Origin: an uncultured Chlorobiaceae bacterium
Lineage (GTDB): Bacteria; Bacteroidota; Chlorobiia; Chlorobiales; Chlorobiaceae
Direction: 5' to 3'
NCBI GenBank assembly: GCA_903915955.1
Contig: CAIWUU010000176.1
Coordinates: forward strand, 1-63,226
DNA: 63,226 bases
Part shown: positions 43,998 through 54,388 of the stretch, piece after piece
Layout of the letters: the number at the start of each line of letters is the position of its first letter
Position numbering within the stretch: position 1 is the stretch's first letter
Notes under the pieces: model-generated
The model's database searches: none
Seen by the model: the letters and a program-made list of their open reading frames with translations, nothing else
What the model was told of the DNA's origin: nothing
Made by a program: the position numbers and the translations under genes

Positions 43998-44507
43998 ATG
44001 CGTAAGATTGTACTGGCTGTTTGGCTGATTTTGCCCCTGGCGCTCAGTGCCTGCTCCTCCTCAAGACCAAGCCTGAGTGGAAAAAGCGATTTCAATGCCA
44101 TATCACCCGACGAGGCATACCGGCTGGGGAAGATAAAGAACACGCCCTATATTATTGATGGCAGGGTCTATGTTCCCATGGACTATGAAGAGGCTGTTGC
44201 TTATGAGGAGACCGGAACGGCCTCCTGGTACGGTCAGGAGACGCTCGACCAGCATAGTGGGCAGTTGACCGCTTACGGCGAAGTATTCGATCCAGCTCAA
44301 CCCAGCGCCGCACACAAATACCTCCCCCTGCCCTCGCTTGTGAAGGTAACAAATCTTGATACCAAATCGTCGATTGTTGTCCGGGTCAATGACCGGGGGC
44401 CATTCATTGGTGACCGCGTTATTGACCTCAGCGCAGAGGCAGCAAAAAGACTGGGTTTCTTTGAGAAAGGGACTGCAACAGTGAAGATTGAGGTGCTTTC
44501 AAAATAG
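43998..44507 (+). CDS. rlpA: RlpA-like lipoprotein
   Basis: Protein of 169 residues with signal and lipobox LSAC (lipidated Cys near residue 19). The double-psi barrel shows TASWYGQETLDQHSGQLTAYG, LPSLVKVTNL, VVRVNDRGPF and DRVIDLSAEAAKRLG. The QETLDQHSG insertion differs from the RlpA at 27666. Likely outer-membrane anchored. Confidence 0.88.
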   Translation: MRKIVLAVWLILPLALSACSSSRPSLSGKSDFNAISPDEAYRLGKIKNTPYIIDGRVYVPMDYEEAVAYEETGTASWYGQETLDQHSGQLTAYGEVFDPAQPSAAHKYLPLPSLVKVTNLDTKSSIVVRVNDRGPFIGDRVIDLSAEAAKRLGFFEKGTATVKIEVLSK

Positions 44508-44595
44508 AAAAAAGGTTCCCGCATCAAGCACAACCACTGATACCAGATACGGGAATGCGCACTATTTGTTCATGATGGCAGCCACTTGAGTAAAG

Positions 44596-45627
44596 TTAAT
44601 CAAGCAGTGCATTGAAGTTTCTGGCCTGACGACCTTCCCAGTTTCGCTTATGGTAGGCATAACCGACAATGAGAGGGAGTGCTATCGTAGCCTCGGCAAA
44701 AACCATCTGCTCATGAACGGTATCAACCTTGCCCCATGAACTGGCCTCCTTCAGGGTAGAACCTGAAAGCGCACCATCGCGCTCGTCGGCGACGGTGATC
44801 TGTACCGCGTAAGTGTGCATGGAGACATCCTCGTGACCAAGCACCTCTGCAGCAACCACAATGTCCTGAGTAAAGTTTTTGGGAACACCACCACCGATCA
44901 TGAAAATACCGGTCTTGTCGTTCTCAATCTTTATTTTAGTCAGTTCACGAAAATCCTTGACAGAATCGATTGAAACATGTTTTTCAGGGTTGTTCCACTG
45001 GTGATGCACCAGACCAAATCCGGCAGAGCAGTCTGAAAAGGCCGGACAAAATATCGGTACGCCCTTTTCATAAGCCTTATAGACAATGGAGTTCTTGTCG
45101 AGGTTATTTGCCTCAATGTATTTGCCCATCTCCACAATAAATTCGCGTGAAGAGTAGGCCCCGGGCATCATGGAGTTGGCAATAATGGCAGTGGTATCAT
45201 CACAAACCCGAAGATCATCCTCATCAATATAGGTGTCGTAAATGCGGTCAATATGCAACTCCCTGAGAATGGCATCATCCATAAACTGACTTCCCTTGTA
45301 GTGACGAAATCCAAGGGCTTCAAAAAAGTCCTGATCAACAATGTTTGCTCCGGTGGAAACAATGGCGTCAACCATATTGTTGTCAATCATATCAATAATA
45401 ATCTGCTTCAACCCGGCGCTGATCAGCGAACCGGCAAGGGTGAGAATGACTGCGCACTCCTTATCCCGCTGCATGAGATCAAGAATGGAGGCTGCTCTTG
45501 CAAGATTCCTTGCCTGAAAAGCGGTGTCGCTCATCTGGTCGACAAGTGGGACAATATTCAGTTGCTTTATGTCAATATGGCGAACCGGCGCGCTCAGTAA
45601 CTCCTCTTTTATGAATCCTGGCTGCAT
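44596..45627 (-). CDS. Deoxyhypusine synthase-like protein
   Basis: Protein of 343 residues homologous to deoxyhypusine synthase over its length, with NAD-site segments VSTGANIVDQD and FMIGGGVPKNF. The catalytic Lys region SSWGKVDTVHEQ (Lys300) is kept. Bacteria have no eIF5A, so this homologue may act in polyamine chemistry such as homospermidine formation, or on another substrate; the activity is not established here. Confidence 0.85.
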   Translation of the reverse strand: MQPGFIKEELLSAPVRHIDIKQLNIVPLVDQMSDTAFQARNLARAASILDLMQRDKECAVILTLAGSLISAGLKQIIIDMIDNNMVDAIVSTGANIVDQDFFEALGFRHYKGSQFMDDAILRELHIDRIYDTYIDEDDLRVCDDTTAIIANSMMPGAYSSREFIVEMGKYIEANNLDKNSIVYKAYEKGVPIFCPAFSDCSAGFGLVHHQWNNPEKHVSIDSVKDFRELTKIKIENDKTGIFMIGGGVPKNFTQDIVVAAEVLGHEDVSMHTYAVQITVADERDGALSGSTLKEASSWGKVDTVHEQMVFAEATIALPLIVGYAYHKRNWEGRQARNFNALLD

Positions 45628-45668
45628 AACTGCTCCCGATGCGATTACTATAGTGACGAAATAAAAAA

Positions 45669-45770
45669 AGAGAGTAAGCTGACTATATCACACACTCAAA
45701 TCACCGGATGCTGCTTCCTTCCGGATCTGACATGGTTGGGCAACTGAGCGTTGTATAGGACTTACTCTCT
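45669..45770 (-). ncRNA. ffs: Signal recognition particle RNA (4.5S, bacterial small type)
   Basis: About 102 nt. The minus strand has the invariant apical domain with CAGATCCGGAAGGAAGCAGC, which binds Ffh. The ends AGAGAGTAAG and CTTACTCTCT pair perfectly, and a T-run at 45668-45662 follows as terminator. Confidence 0.95.
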
Positions 45771-45982
45771 ATAATATTGGGCTTTCGAACTTCTCCCTGT
45801 TAAGAGATCGAAAACATGTTGTCCAATATAGTGCTTACAGGAGTGAAAACAAAAAACAAACAAAGGCCTTTTATCTTTCTCTCAACTGTGATAACTTGGG
45901 GTTCATTGATCTTTACACAGAAACACGACAAGGCTATGACAAAGCCGCATTGCTGTCACTGGAAGCGGCAACTATCACTCCT

Positions 45983-47035
45983 ATGGGAACTCATCGAATT
46001 TTAAGCGGGATGCGCCCGACAGGTAAACTCCACCTCGGACATTATACCGGTGCCCTTGAAAACTGGGTTGAACAGCAGAATCTGCTCGACGAAAAGGGTG
46101 CAAGGGCCTATGAAACCTGCTTTCTTATTGCCGACTATCATAACTTGACCACCTCGCTTGAAACAGGGGAGATCTATACTCATTCGCTCGATATGCTGGT
46201 TGACTGGCTGGCTGCGGGAATTGATCCTGAAAAAAGCCCGGTTTTCCGCCAGTCACAGGTTAAGGAGCACGCGGAACTGTTTCTGATTTTTGCCATGCTG
46301 ATCACCTCTTCTCGCCTGGAAAGAAATCCTACGCTGAAAGAGCAGGTGCGCGACCTGAATATGGATTCACTGACGTACGGGCATCTTGGCTATCCTGTAT
46401 TGCAGTCGGCTGATATTCTCCTCTACAAGGCAAATGTTGTTCCTGTTGGTGACGACCAGATTCCCCATGTCGAAATTACCCGGGAGATCGCCCGTAAATT
46501 CAACAATCAATACCCGCACCCTCTCCTCGGTGAAGTCTTTGCGGAACCATCGCCAAAAATCACAAAATTCTCACGTCTTGTCGGGCTTGACGGGAAGGCA
46601 AAGATGTCAAAATCTCTCGGCAATACCATTTTGCTCTCGGACAATCCGGATGAGGTGATGAAAAAGATGCGCATGGCGGTAACAGATACCCTGAAGATTC
46701 GCAAAAACGACCCGGGACATCCTGAGGTCTGCGCCGTCTACAGTTACCACTCCAAATTTACGCCATCGGCACAACTGGAAAATATAGCTGCTGATTGCCG
46801 TGCTGGCACACTTGGCTGTGTGGACTGCAAGAAGCTGTGCGCAACAAATATTTCTCAGGAGCTGGCTCCGCTGCTTGAGAAACGGCGTTACTATGAGGAG
46901 CGTATGGATATGGTTACCGATATTCTTCTTGATGGAGAGAAAAAAGCAAAACGCCTTGCCCACGCAACCATGCAGGAGGTGAGAGCTGCCATGAGGCTTG
47001 GCGAAACAACCTCCAGCAACCATCACTCCAACTAA
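45983..47035 (+). CDS. trpS: Tryptophanyl-tRNA synthetase
   Basis: Class I synthetase of 350 residues from ATG 45983 (MGTHRILSGMRPTGKLHLGH), which is the family's usual N-terminus; a TTG-started extension to 45896 is not supported. HIGH motif as HLGH, KMSKS motif as KMSKSLGN. The next gene starts right after its stop codon. Confidence 0.95.
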   Translation: MGTHRILSGMRPTGKLHLGHYTGALENWVEQQNLLDEKGARAYETCFLIADYHNLTTSLETGEIYTHSLDMLVDWLAAGIDPEKSPVFRQSQVKEHAELFLIFAMLITSSRLERNPTLKEQVRDLNMDSLTYGHLGYPVLQSADILLYKANVVPVGDDQIPHVEITREIARKFNNQYPHPLLGEVFAEPSPKITKFSRLVGLDGKAKMSKSLGNTILLSDNPDEVMKKMRMAVTDTLKIRKNDPGHPEVCAVYSYHSKFTPSAQLENIAADCRAGTLGCVDCKKLCATNISQELAPLLEKRRYYEERMDMVTDILLDGEKKAKRLAHATMQEVRAAMRLGETTSSNHHSN

Positions 47036-47737
47036 ATGCTGAACAAGAGAAAATCGGCCTTTATCTTTGACATGGATGGAGTGCTCACCGATAACATGCG
47101 CTTTCATGCTGACTCGTGGGTTGAACTCTTCAAAGACTTTGGCCTTGAGGGGCTGGATGCCGAACGCTACCTGGTTGAGACGGCAGGCATGAAAGGCCTC
47201 GATGTGCTGCGCTACTTTCTCGACCCGGAGATCACCGAAGCTGAAGCAGGACGTTTGACAGAGTTCAAAGACTTTCTGTATCGTGTCATGTCGCGCAACC
47301 GTATCACCCCCATGCCTGGCCTCAAGGCGTTTCTTGATCTGGCTGACAAGCAGGGAATACAACTCGGTATCGGTACTGGCGCTGGAGCGAAAAACATAGA
47401 ATATGTACTTGACCTCCTGAATCTTACAGGAAGATTTCAGGCCATTGTTGACCCATCTCAAGTGAGCCAGGGGAAACCCCATCCCGATATTTTTTTGCGT
47501 GTCGCCGAACTTCTGGAGGTAGCGCCCTCTGACTGTATCGTTTTTGAGGATGCCCTGCCAGGTGTGGAGGCGGCACGCCGGGCAACGATGAAATGCGTTG
47601 CTGTTACCACCACAAACCGTGCCGATGCCTTCAGCAGTTTCGACAATGTCGTAGCGGTTATCGACGATTTTACGAAGCTTTCTCCGAAGGATCTCCTGAA
47701 TACAATCTCCACAAAAGCTCTTTCGACTCTTGTATAA
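47036..47737 (+). CDS. HAD-superfamily phosphatase/phosphomutase-like
   Basis: Protein of 233 residues with motif [15 protein letters not shown], motif II GIGTGA, motif III Lys in QGKPHPD and motif [13 protein letters not shown]. The cap and motif I resemble beta-phosphoglucomutase and related sugar-phosphate phosphatases. It begins immediately after trpS and ends 11 bp before argS, so all three are probably one operon. Confidence 0.87.
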   Translation: MLNKRKSAFIFDMDGVLTDNMRFHADSWVELFKDFGLEGLDAERYLVETAGMKGLDVLRYFLDPEITEAEAGRLTEFKDFLYRVMSRNRITPMPGLKAFLDLADKQGIQLGIGTGAGAKNIEYVLDLLNLTGRFQAIVDPSQVSQGKPHPDIFLRVAELLEVAPSDCIVFEDALPGVEAARRATMKCVAVTTTNRADAFSSFDNVVAVIDDFTKLSPKDLLNTISTKALSTLV

Positions 47738-47748
47738 CAAAAAGTCTT

Positions 47749-49407
47749 ATGCACTCATTTTTTTTCCCTGTCATACAGAAAGCACTCCTGGCGGCTGGTG
47801 TTACCACCGATAAACCAATCCAGATTGAACAGCCTTCGGACAAAAAGTTTGGAGACTTTTCAACCAACATCGCCTTGCTTGCCGCAAAAGAGTGCAGAAG
47901 AAACCCGCGTGAGCTGGCGCAGGATATTATCAAACACTTGCAATTTCAACCGGATACCGTCGCAAAAATTGAGGTGGCAGGAGCTGGATTCATCAATTTT
48001 TACCTCGCTCCAGTTTTTATCATGCGCTCGGTCGAAAAGGTGCTGGATGATGGTGATGAGTATGGAAAGAGCAACATAGGCGACGGGCAAACAGCCATTG
48101 TGGAATATGTCAGCGCCAATCCAACCGGACCGTTGACCATAGGGCGTGGCAGGGGTGGGGTACTGGGAGACTGCATTGCCAATCTCCTTGAAACCCAAGG
48201 GTACAACGTCACCAGGGAGTACTACTTTAATGATGCTGGCCGACAGATGCAGATTCTTGGCGAGTCGGTGCAACTCCGTTATATGGAGTGCTGTGGAGTC
48301 GATAGTGAGTTTCCCGCAACCCATTACCAGGGCGATTATATCCGGGAGATTGCAGAAACGATCTTCGCTGAACATAACGCAACCCTGCAAGAGGGTAGTG
48401 ATCTCTCTTTTTTCAAGAAAAGTGCTGAAACAATTATTTTCGCCTCTATACGAAAAACTCTTGAAAGAGTTGGAATACGGCATGACTCGTTTTTCAACGA
48501 ACATACTCTCTACAGTGCGGATGAACGTGGCATTGCTGCAAACCAGAGGGTAATTGACGCGCTGAAAGAGATGAACTTCATCGCCGAATACGATGGAGCA
48601 ACCTGGTTTCTGACAACAAAGCTCGGACAGGAAAAGGATAAAGTTCTCATCAAATCTTCTGGAGAACCGAGCTATCGCTTGCCCGATATCGCCTACCATA
48701 TCACGAAGTTCGAAAGAGGCTTTGAGATGATCGTTAATGTTTTTGGCGCGGATCATATTGATGAATATCCTGATGTCCTTGAAGCTTTGGACATTCTCGG
48801 TTACGATATCGGACGAATCAAAATCGCCATCAACCAGTTTGTCACCACAACGATTGATGGGCAGACGCTCAAAATGTCCACGAGAAAGGGCAATGCCGAT
48901 CTGCTCGACGATTTGATTGACGATGTTGGCGCAGACGCTACACGGCTCTTTTTCATCATGCGCGGCAAGGATTCGCACCTGAACTTCGATGTCGAACTGG
49001 CAAAAAAGCAGTCCAAAGAGAATCCTGTCTTCTATCTGCAATACGCCCATGCAAGAATATGCAGCCTCTTGCGTATGGCGATGGAGGAAACAGGGTTCGA
49101 TCCCGCATCCTGTAAAGAGCATCACCTGCTCCGGCTGCTAAGCTCTCCAGCAGAACTTCAGCTTGGCTTTGCACTGCTGAACTATCCCGATATGGTAAAA
49201 GCCAGCCTGCGACTGCTTGAACCGCAAAAAATGGTTGAATACCTGCACTCCCTGGCCGAACTGTTTCACCGCTTCTACCAAGAGTGCCCCATCCTTAAAG
49301 CGGAATCTGATATCTGCAAGGCTCGGCTGTTTCTCTCGGTAGCGACACGCCAGGTGCTTCAGAACGGCTTCAGGATTCTTGGAGTCTCGGCACCTCAATC
49401 GATGTAA
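47749..49407 (+). CDS. argS: Arginyl-tRNA synthetase
   Basis: 552 residues from ATG 47749 ([17 protein letters not shown]); a longer frame to 47593 would run inside the HAD gene and is rejected. N-terminal Add-1 domain, then [17 protein letters not shown], which holds the HIGH site as T-I-G-R instead of the usual H-x-G-H. Next is [11 protein letters not shown], then MSTRKGN in the KMSKS position, and the C-terminal anticodon-binding helices. Otherwise complete, so probably functional. Confidence 0.94.
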   Translation: MHSFFFPVIQKALLAAGVTTDKPIQIEQPSDKKFGDFSTNIALLAAKECRRNPRELAQDIIKHLQFQPDTVAKIEVAGAGFINFYLAPVFIMRSVEKVLDDGDEYGKSNIGDGQTAIVEYVSANPTGPLTIGRGRGGVLGDCIANLLETQGYNVTREYYFNDAGRQMQILGESVQLRYMECCGVDSEFPATHYQGDYIREIAETIFAEHNATLQEGSDLSFFKKSAETIIFASIRKTLERVGIRHDSFFNEHTLYSADERGIAANQRVIDALKEMNFIAEYDGATWFLTTKLGQEKDKVLIKSSGEPSYRLPDIAYHITKFERGFEMIVNVFGADHIDEYPDVLEALDILGYDIGRIKIAINQFVTTTIDGQTLKMSTRKGNADLLDDLIDDVGADATRLFFIMRGKDSHLNFDVELAKKQSKENPVFYLQYAHARICSLLRMAMEETGFDPASCKEHHLLRLLSSPAELQLGFALLNYPDMVKASLRLLEPQKMVEYLHSLAELFHRFYQECPILKAESDICKARLFLSVATRQVLQNGFRILGVSAPQSM

Positions 49408-49419
49408 AAGAGAGTCGCG

Positions 49420-50001
49420 TTATTGGTAGAGCGCCTGCTCCTCTATGTAATAATGGATGGAAGGTGGAACAAGTCTCGAAAGTGACTTTCCAGAGGAAGC
49501 AAGTACCCTGACATCAGTTGATGAGACCGGATAGTGATAATTGATGAAGCGTGCAGCAGCGTTCTCGTCCGAACGTCGGGGTATCCCGTCAATCAAGGCC
49601 CTTCTGAACACGACAATATCGCATAGAGCAACAAGAGTCTCTGGCTCTTTCCATAAGGGGAACTCTGTAAAATTATCTTCGCCAATGAGCAAGGTTAGCT
49701 TGTCAAAGGGGTAAGAGGCATTGATATGGCGCAGGAGATCGACTGTATACGATGGCTGCTGTTGTTGCAACTCCCATAGACTCGCCTCGCAGCAAACTCC
49801 CGTCTCGTTTATTTCCTGGGCGAGGAGTTCACTCATTCGAGCTCTGTGAAGATCAGCGACAGAATGGTTTAGCTTGAACGGATTATTGGAAACCGAAATA
49901 ATTATCCGGTCGATATCAAGAAGCTCTCTCGCAAAAAGAGAGAGAGCAAGATGACCATTGTGTGGCGGATCAAAGCTGCCGCCGAAAACCCCAATGTGCA
50001 A
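49420..50001 (-). CDS. nadD: Nicotinate-nucleotide adenylyltransferase
   Basis: Protein of 193 residues. It makes deamido-NAD from nicotinate mononucleotide and ATP. Signature GVFGGSFDPPHNGHLAL at residue 4 includes the HxGH site, and the C-terminal SSTDVR motif is present. It lies 12 bp after the BamD-like gene on the same strand. Confidence 0.93.
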   Translation of the reverse strand: MHIGVFGGSFDPPHNGHLALSLFARELLDIDRIIISVSNNPFKLNHSVADLHRARMSELLAQEINETGVCCEASLWELQQQQPSYTVDLLRHINASYPFDKLTLLIGEDNFTEFPLWKEPETLVALCDIVVFRRALIDGIPRRSDENAAARFINYHYPVSSTDVRVLASSGKSLSRLVPPSIHYYIEEQALYQ

Positions 50002-50013
50002 GAGTGTAATGGA

Positions 50014-50913
50014 TCAGATTTTTGAATTCGGCGATATTTTATTCCTTATCCCCTGCATCTCTCTCTTTTTATCTGGAAACCGCTTCAGGTACTGGTCAAG
50101 TGTCAGACCTGCATCAAACCATTTATTTCGGGTAATCAGTACATCTATCTTTCCTTCAATCGCCTGTTGAAAGTAGCTCGTGTCACTATAGCGCTCTATC
50201 AGTTCATCATAAAAAATACCAGCCGCCTTGAACTTCCCTAACTGTACATACTCGCGAGCCACCACAATGATGTTTTTTGCTAATTTCTCTCGCATCTTGG
50301 TAATAGCCTTCTCGGAATACCTCAGACTGTCAATCCTGGCAAACTGAGAAGATGCTGTTGCATAGCGCCGCTTGTAAGCATCATTATCAGGATTGATTTT
50401 CAGTAACTCACGGTAGGTCTCGACATCACTCGCAATCTTTGACGAATCTTTCATCGGATACTGATCCATATAGAGCGCAAAATTCTCGATGGCTTTGCGG
50501 GTAGGCTGTTGATCAAGTCCTGCTGGAGGGGAAAGTTTTTCATAAGATTTAGCCAGCATAAACTGGGATGCGCGGGCATACGATGAAGAGGGCATCTGTT
50601 GCTGTACACGCAAAAACATGTCAGCGGCAAGCAGATACTGGTCAGATTGGTAATAAGACAGGCCCAGAAGATAAACTATATCATCTTCAAGTGCGGTTGC
50701 CGGAGATGTGAAAAGCAGTACTTCCAGCGCTACGGACGCAGACTGATACTCCTTTTTTTCATAGAGTTGAACCGCCCTGGCATAACTTTCATTAAGAGCT
50801 GTATTCACTGTCACGGCAGGCTTTGTGGAGGAACAACCTGAACTCATCAACACTCCGGTCGCCAATAGCATTATTACAGAATGAGAAAGAAAACCGGTGA
50901 CCGACTTATACAT
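50014..50913 (-). CDS. bamD: BamD-like outer-membrane assembly lipoprotein
   Basis: Protein of 299 residues with a lipobox (MSSGC, lipidated Cys27) and about five TPR units. The pattern QLYEKKEYQSASVALEVLL, YARASQFMLAKSYEKL and DQQPTRKAIENFALYMDQYP is typical of BamD (YfiO). BamD works with BamA to insert beta-barrels, such as the Cyc2-like protein encoded here. bamA is not in the window. Confidence 0.82.
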   Translation of the reverse strand: MYKSVTGFLSHSVIMLLATGVLMSSGCSSTKPAVTVNTALNESYARAVQLYEKKEYQSASVALEVLLFTSPATALEDDIVYLLGLSYYQSDQYLLAADMFLRVQQQMPSSSYARASQFMLAKSYEKLSPPAGLDQQPTRKAIENFALYMDQYPMKDSSKIASDVETYRELLKINPDNDAYKRRYATASSQFARIDSLRYSEKAITKMREKLAKNIIVVAREYVQLGKFKAAGIFYDELIERYSDTSYFQQAIEGKIDVLITRNKWFDAGLTLDQYLKRFPDKKREMQGIRNKISPNSKI

Positions 50914-51256
50914 GTATTAGCTCCATTATCTCTTTAGAAATAAACAATAACTTTATCTGAAAAAAATCAAAACCCGATTCCCATCACCCTTGGTTCCATG
51001 ACAGAAGAGGCCTAACTGCTTTTACCCCACTTCTCACCAACTCCCGCAAGACGACTTATCCTTTCCGTTTTCCCAATATTCTGAGTCATCTCTTTTTTCT
51101 GAATGTTGAGTGAATTCATGACTCAACAACCTTAACAATTTGCAAAATTCCAATCTCTTTGCCTTATAACCGACCAGTCATCAAATTTTTAATGCGGCAA
51201 TTGAAAAAGCTGTATATGCGAAGCAATCAGCATGAAGTGGAATGGGAATACGCTTG
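50914..51256. other. Intergenic region between bamD and tRNA-Ala
   Basis: A 343-bp gap without an ORF of note. TGTTGAGT (51104-51111) and ACTCAACA (51121-51128) form an inverted repeat with a 9-base centre. Nothing else is recognised. Confidence 0.4.
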
Positions 51257-51329
51257 TGGAGCTTAGGGGAGTCGAACCCCTGACCTTCTCATTGCGAACG
51301 AGACGCTCTACCAACTGAGCTAAAGCCCC
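51257..51329 (-). tRNA. tRNA-Ala (anticodon CGC)
   Basis: A 73-nt cloverleaf on the minus strand: acceptor GGGGCTT pairs with AAGCTCC, including the G3-U70 pair that marks alanine tRNAs. The anticodon loop TTCGCAA gives CGC, and the T arm reads AGGGGTTCGACTCCCCT. CCA is not encoded. Confidence 0.95.
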
Positions 51330-51377
51330 TTCCCTGCGACATCTTCGTTAATCCTGAGGCACACATCACAGAGCATC

Positions 51378-51406
51378 AAAAAAATAGCCTGCATGGGCAG
51401 GCTATT
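51378..51406 (-). terminator. Terminator of the atp operon
   Basis: Minus-strand AATAGCCTGC and GCAGGCTATT with a 4-base loop, followed by a T-run. It starts 32 bp after the atpH stop. Confidence 0.92.
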
Positions 51407-51437
51407 GACTGTTAAGCCATCAGGGGAAAATCTCCTC

Positions 51438-51983
51438 TCATGCTGTTTCAGAAACAAGAGTCTCCCTGAGTTTACTGAGCTGGTGACTAATGGTACCGTC
51501 AAAGATAGTATCACCAATTTTAACCGAAACACCTCCAATAAAGGCTGCGTTGGTAGACATCTTCGTGCGTACACGCTTGCCTGTATAGGATTCAAGGCCC
51601 GCAATCAATTCTGCAGACTGCTCATCAGAAAGCGTAACCGCGCTGATAATATCGGCATTGACGACTCCCATTCTTTCATCAAGCAGTATTTGAAACTCGT
51701 CAATAATTTCAGGAAGCTGCCCGGCTCTTTTTTTTCTCGTGACAAGTCTTAAAAAGACAAACATTTGCTCTCCAACAGAACCCTTGAAAACCTCTTCAAG
51801 GATCTTGATTTTCTTGTCTCCGTTGACAACCGGACTCCGCAATGTATGGGTAAGATCGCGAGAATTATGAAGTACCTCCTTGATCACGCCAAACTCTCCG
51901 ACGATCTGATCAAGAAAATTCCCCTCCACTGCCGCAGTCAAAACAGCTGATGCATATCGACGGCTTGCAATTAAACTTGACAT
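51438..51983 (-). CDS. atpH: ATP synthase delta subunit
   Basis: Protein of 181 residues joining F1 to the peripheral stalk. ASRRYASAVLTAAVE at the N-terminus, and VKIGDTIFDGTISHQLSKLRE at the C-terminus, are the family signatures. Last gene of the operon. The alpha and gamma genes that often follow are absent; a terminator and a tRNA come next. Confidence 0.94.
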   Translation of the reverse strand: MSSLIASRRYASAVLTAAVEGNFLDQIVGEFGVIKEVLHNSRDLTHTLRSPVVNGDKKIKILEEVFKGSVGEQMFVFLRLVTRKKRAGQLPEIIDEFQILLDERMGVVNADIISAVTLSDEQSAELIAGLESYTGKRVRTKMSTNAAFIGGVSVKIGDTIFDGTISHQLSKLRETLVSETA

Positions 51984-51996
51984 GTCGTGAGCGTTT

Positions 51997-52530
51997 TCAG
52001 TTACGTTTTGTTGAAAGATCCTGAATCATGCTGTTCACTATTTTTTTCTGCATATCAGCATCAAGTACTGTCTTGATAATCTTTTCGGCGCCCATGACCG
52101 CAAGATCGGCAACCTCATTCCTCAAGACATCAAGCGCACGATGTTTCTCCTGCTCAATCGAACTCAATGCCGCAGCGATCATTTTTTTGGACTCTTCTTG
52201 TGCTTTACCTGTTATATCAGCGCGAAGTTTTTCGGCATACTCTTTTCCTTCACGGATGATTTTGTCAGCTTCAGCATCAGCTTTTGAAAGCAGCTCATTG
52301 TTCTTGCGCAAAATAGCCTCAGATTCATCCTTGGCCTGATGCGCACGGTCGATAGATGACTGAATCCCTTTCTCTCTCTCTTCCAGAGCAGTAATAATAG
52401 GACCCCAAGCAATCTTCTTCAGAATAAGGAGCACAATCACAAATGTTACCGCAGTCCAAAAAATAAGGCCGGGATTCGGGCTCAAAAGATTAGCCTGAAG
52501 AAGTATAACTCCTGACGTAAGCATGAACAA
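51997..52530 (-). CDS. atpF: ATP synthase b subunit
   Basis: Protein of 177 residues with one N-terminal membrane segment ([23 protein letters not shown]) and a long charged helix that dimerises as the peripheral stalk. It precedes atpH by 13 bp. Confidence 0.94.
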   Translation of the reverse strand: MFMLTSGVILLQANLLSPNPGLIFWTAVTFVIVLLILKKIAWGPIITALEEREKGIQSSIDRAHQAKDESEAILRKNNELLSKADAEADKIIREGKEYAEKLRADITGKAQEESKKMIAAALSSIEQEKHRALDVLRNEVADLAVMGAEKIIKTVLDADMQKKIVNSMIQDLSTKRN

Positions 52531-52554
52531 TGTTTCAGTTAACGATTAATAAAG

Positions 52555-52590
52555 CCCGATTGCAGCTTGATAAGAGCAGCCACAATCGGG
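52555..52590 (-). other. Hairpin between atpE and atpF
   Basis: CCCGATTG (52555-52562) and CAATCGGG (52583-52590) pair, with weaker inner pairing, in the 97-bp spacer. It may stabilise or process the mRNA so that the c subunit is made in excess. The function is inferred. Confidence 0.5.
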
Positions 52591-52627
52591 ATATCTTCTG
52601 TATCGAATCTGCAGACCGCTCAGAATC

Positions 52628-52855
52628 TTACTTAAGAGCAAGAAGCACACAGATAACTTCACCGAAAAGAGCAACACCCTCAATAAGAGCTGCGGCAATA
52701 ATCATGGTGGTACGAATGTCTGACGTAGCCTCTGGCTGACGAGCCGTACCTTCAGCAGCAGAAGCTGCAATGTTACCAATACCAAGACCGGCGCCAATAA
52801 CTGCCAAACCGGCACCAAGGCCCGCACCTAAATAAGCTAAACCTAAACCTTCCAT
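52628..52855 (-). CDS. atpE: ATP synthase c subunit
   Basis: A 75-residue two-helix hairpin; Gly-rich first helix (GAGLGAGLAVIGAGLGIG), polar loop ARQPEA, and ion-binding Glu59 in AAALIEGVALFG. No sodium-type Gln/Ser ligand set is evident, so it is probably proton-driven. Confidence 0.95.
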   Translation of the reverse strand: MEGLGLAYLGAGLGAGLAVIGAGLGIGNIAASAAEGTARQPEATSDIRTTMIIAAALIEGVALFGEVICVLLALK

Positions 52856-52940
52856 CTTGTCATTACCTCCGTTTATTTGTTGTAAGTTTTTTTGCTAAAA
52901 AAGAATTAGCAGTTTTGAAAACCGATCAATAAAAAGCATC

Positions 52941-53957
52941 TCAATGATGAGCAACTTCTGCTGCATGCTCGTCATGCCCGTCATGAGCTGTAGCAAGGCC
53001 TATAAAAAGAGCTGAAAGCATTGTAAAAATAAATGCCTGAAGAAACGCTACAAAAAGCTCAAGCAAATAGATGAAAATAGAAAAAGGAACAGAAACTGCT
53101 ACCGCTACGATATAACTTTTGAGAATAAAGCTGATAAAGATAAGGCTCAGTATCACAATATGACCAGCAGTCATATTAGCGAAAAGTCGTATGGCAAGAG
53201 CAAACGGCTTGGTGAAAAGACCTATAACCTCAATAGGAATCATGATAATCCACAACGACCAATGAGTGCCAGCCGTCAGATGGGCAAGAAAACCCTTGAG
53301 GCCATGAGCCTTTAACGCCGCAATCTGAGTGATAAAAAAAGTAAAGATTGCTAAAGCAAGAGTAACGTTAATATTACCCGTCGCTGTTGCACCATAAGGC
53401 ACCAGCCCAAGAAGGTTGCAGAGTAAAATAAAGAAGAATACTGTCAGCAGATAGGGAAGATGTTTTTCATAACCATGCCCTATGTTGGACTTCGCCACAT
53501 CGAGCCTGATAAACTCGACCAGCGCCTCCACAGCATTAGTCAATCCTTTTGGCGCCTGACGGTTGGTCATCTTTTTGTATTTTCCGCCAACTACGGAGAA
53601 GATAATCAGAAGAATTGCCGATACCAGCCACATCATAACGACATGCTTGGTAATAGAAATATCAATGCCCGCAACAGGAGCTATTTTGGGAAGCTCTATC
53701 TCACCAAATGGGTGAAAAGCAAAAATATTACTGTCAAAAATATGATGCATGATCACATCGCCAGCTTTTTCCTCTTCATGAGCTGCGGGAACTGCATGTC
53801 CAGACTCAGCAGCAGTAGCGGAAACAACCTCTGCAGAGACGCTGGGCGACTGCGCATACGACAGACCGGAAACACCACCAACACTGACAAGAAGAGGAAC
53901 AAGGATCGCCATCACCTTGAGAAGAGCCTTAGGATGTAAGACGTTTAACCGTTTCAT
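52941..53957 (-). CDS. atpB: ATP synthase a subunit
   Basis: Protein of 338 residues. A signal-like N-terminus and a periplasmic stretch with a Glu/His-rich segment ([13 protein letters not shown]) precede the usual membrane segments. The essential Arg is in [15 protein letters not shown]. The long N-terminal region exceeds the E. coli protein. The C-terminus is His-rich ([14 protein letters not shown]). The start overlaps the preceding gene by 4 bp. Confidence 0.94.
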   Translation of the reverse strand: MKRLNVLHPKALLKVMAILVPLLVSVGGVSGLSYAQSPSVSAEVVSATAAESGHAVPAAHEEEKAGDVIMHHIFDSNIFAFHPFGEIELPKIAPVAGIDISITKHVVMMWLVSAILLIIFSVVGGKYKKMTNRQAPKGLTNAVEALVEFIRLDVAKSNIGHGYEKHLPYLLTVFFFILLCNLLGLVPYGATATGNINVTLALAIFTFFITQIAALKAHGLKGFLAHLTAGTHWSLWIIMIPIEVIGLFTKPFALAIRLFANMTAGHIVILSLIFISFILKSYIVAVAVSVPFSIFIYLLELFVAFLQAFIFTMLSALFIGLATAHDGHDEHAAEVAHH

Positions 53958-54340
53958 GCACTATTCTTTTTCTGTTTGTTTTTCTTTTGATAACCGAGGA
54001 TTTCAACAATCACATAGATACAGTAAAAAGCAAAAAATGAAAAGACGAAATCATTGACAACGACAAGATTCCTGATAAGAACCAAAGCAATGAGCCCCAT
54101 CATAAGAAGTAACCGAACCGTAAGTCCGCCAAAAACAAACTTGGTGAACTCTGATGGGCTTTTATCAATTGCATACTCAAAGAGCAGATAACCGACAACG
54201 GTATTACAGACTACCATCACCCAAGCAAGGAAAACCGAATAATAATCAGTACTGGCTGATTCAAACCCGAAATAAACGGCCCCCCCTAAAATGACGGATA
54301 AGATAAACAACTTAATAAAAAATTCAAACAATGGCTTCAT
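53954..54340 (-). CDS. Small membrane protein of the atp operon (AtpI/subunit I-like)
   Basis: About 128 residues from ATG 54340 ([16 protein letters not shown]); a longer frame begins at 54376. Four membrane segments and a Lys-rich end. The position between the AtpZ-like gene and atpB fits the AtpI/subunit I group, which helps c-ring assembly, but similarity is too weak to be sure. Confidence 0.7.
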   Translation of the reverse strand: MKPLFEFFIKLFILSVILGGAVYFGFESASTDYYSVFLAWVMVVCNTVVGYLLFEYAIDKSPSEFTKFVFGGLTVRLLLMMGLIALVLIRNLVVVNDFVFSFFAFYCIYVIVEILGYQKKNKQKKNSA

Positions 54341-54388
54341 AACAACCGTCTCTTTCTTGATAAACAAGTCCAACAACCACGAAAATCA

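Noticed and set aside
46607-47740. 377-codon minus-strand ORF opposite trpS and the HAD gene
   Set aside because: It spans two well-supported plus-strand genes and matches no family.
47860-49125. Long 421-codon minus-strand ORF opposite argS
   Set aside because: It is the antisense shadow of argS; its translation shows no domain and argS is fully recognisable.
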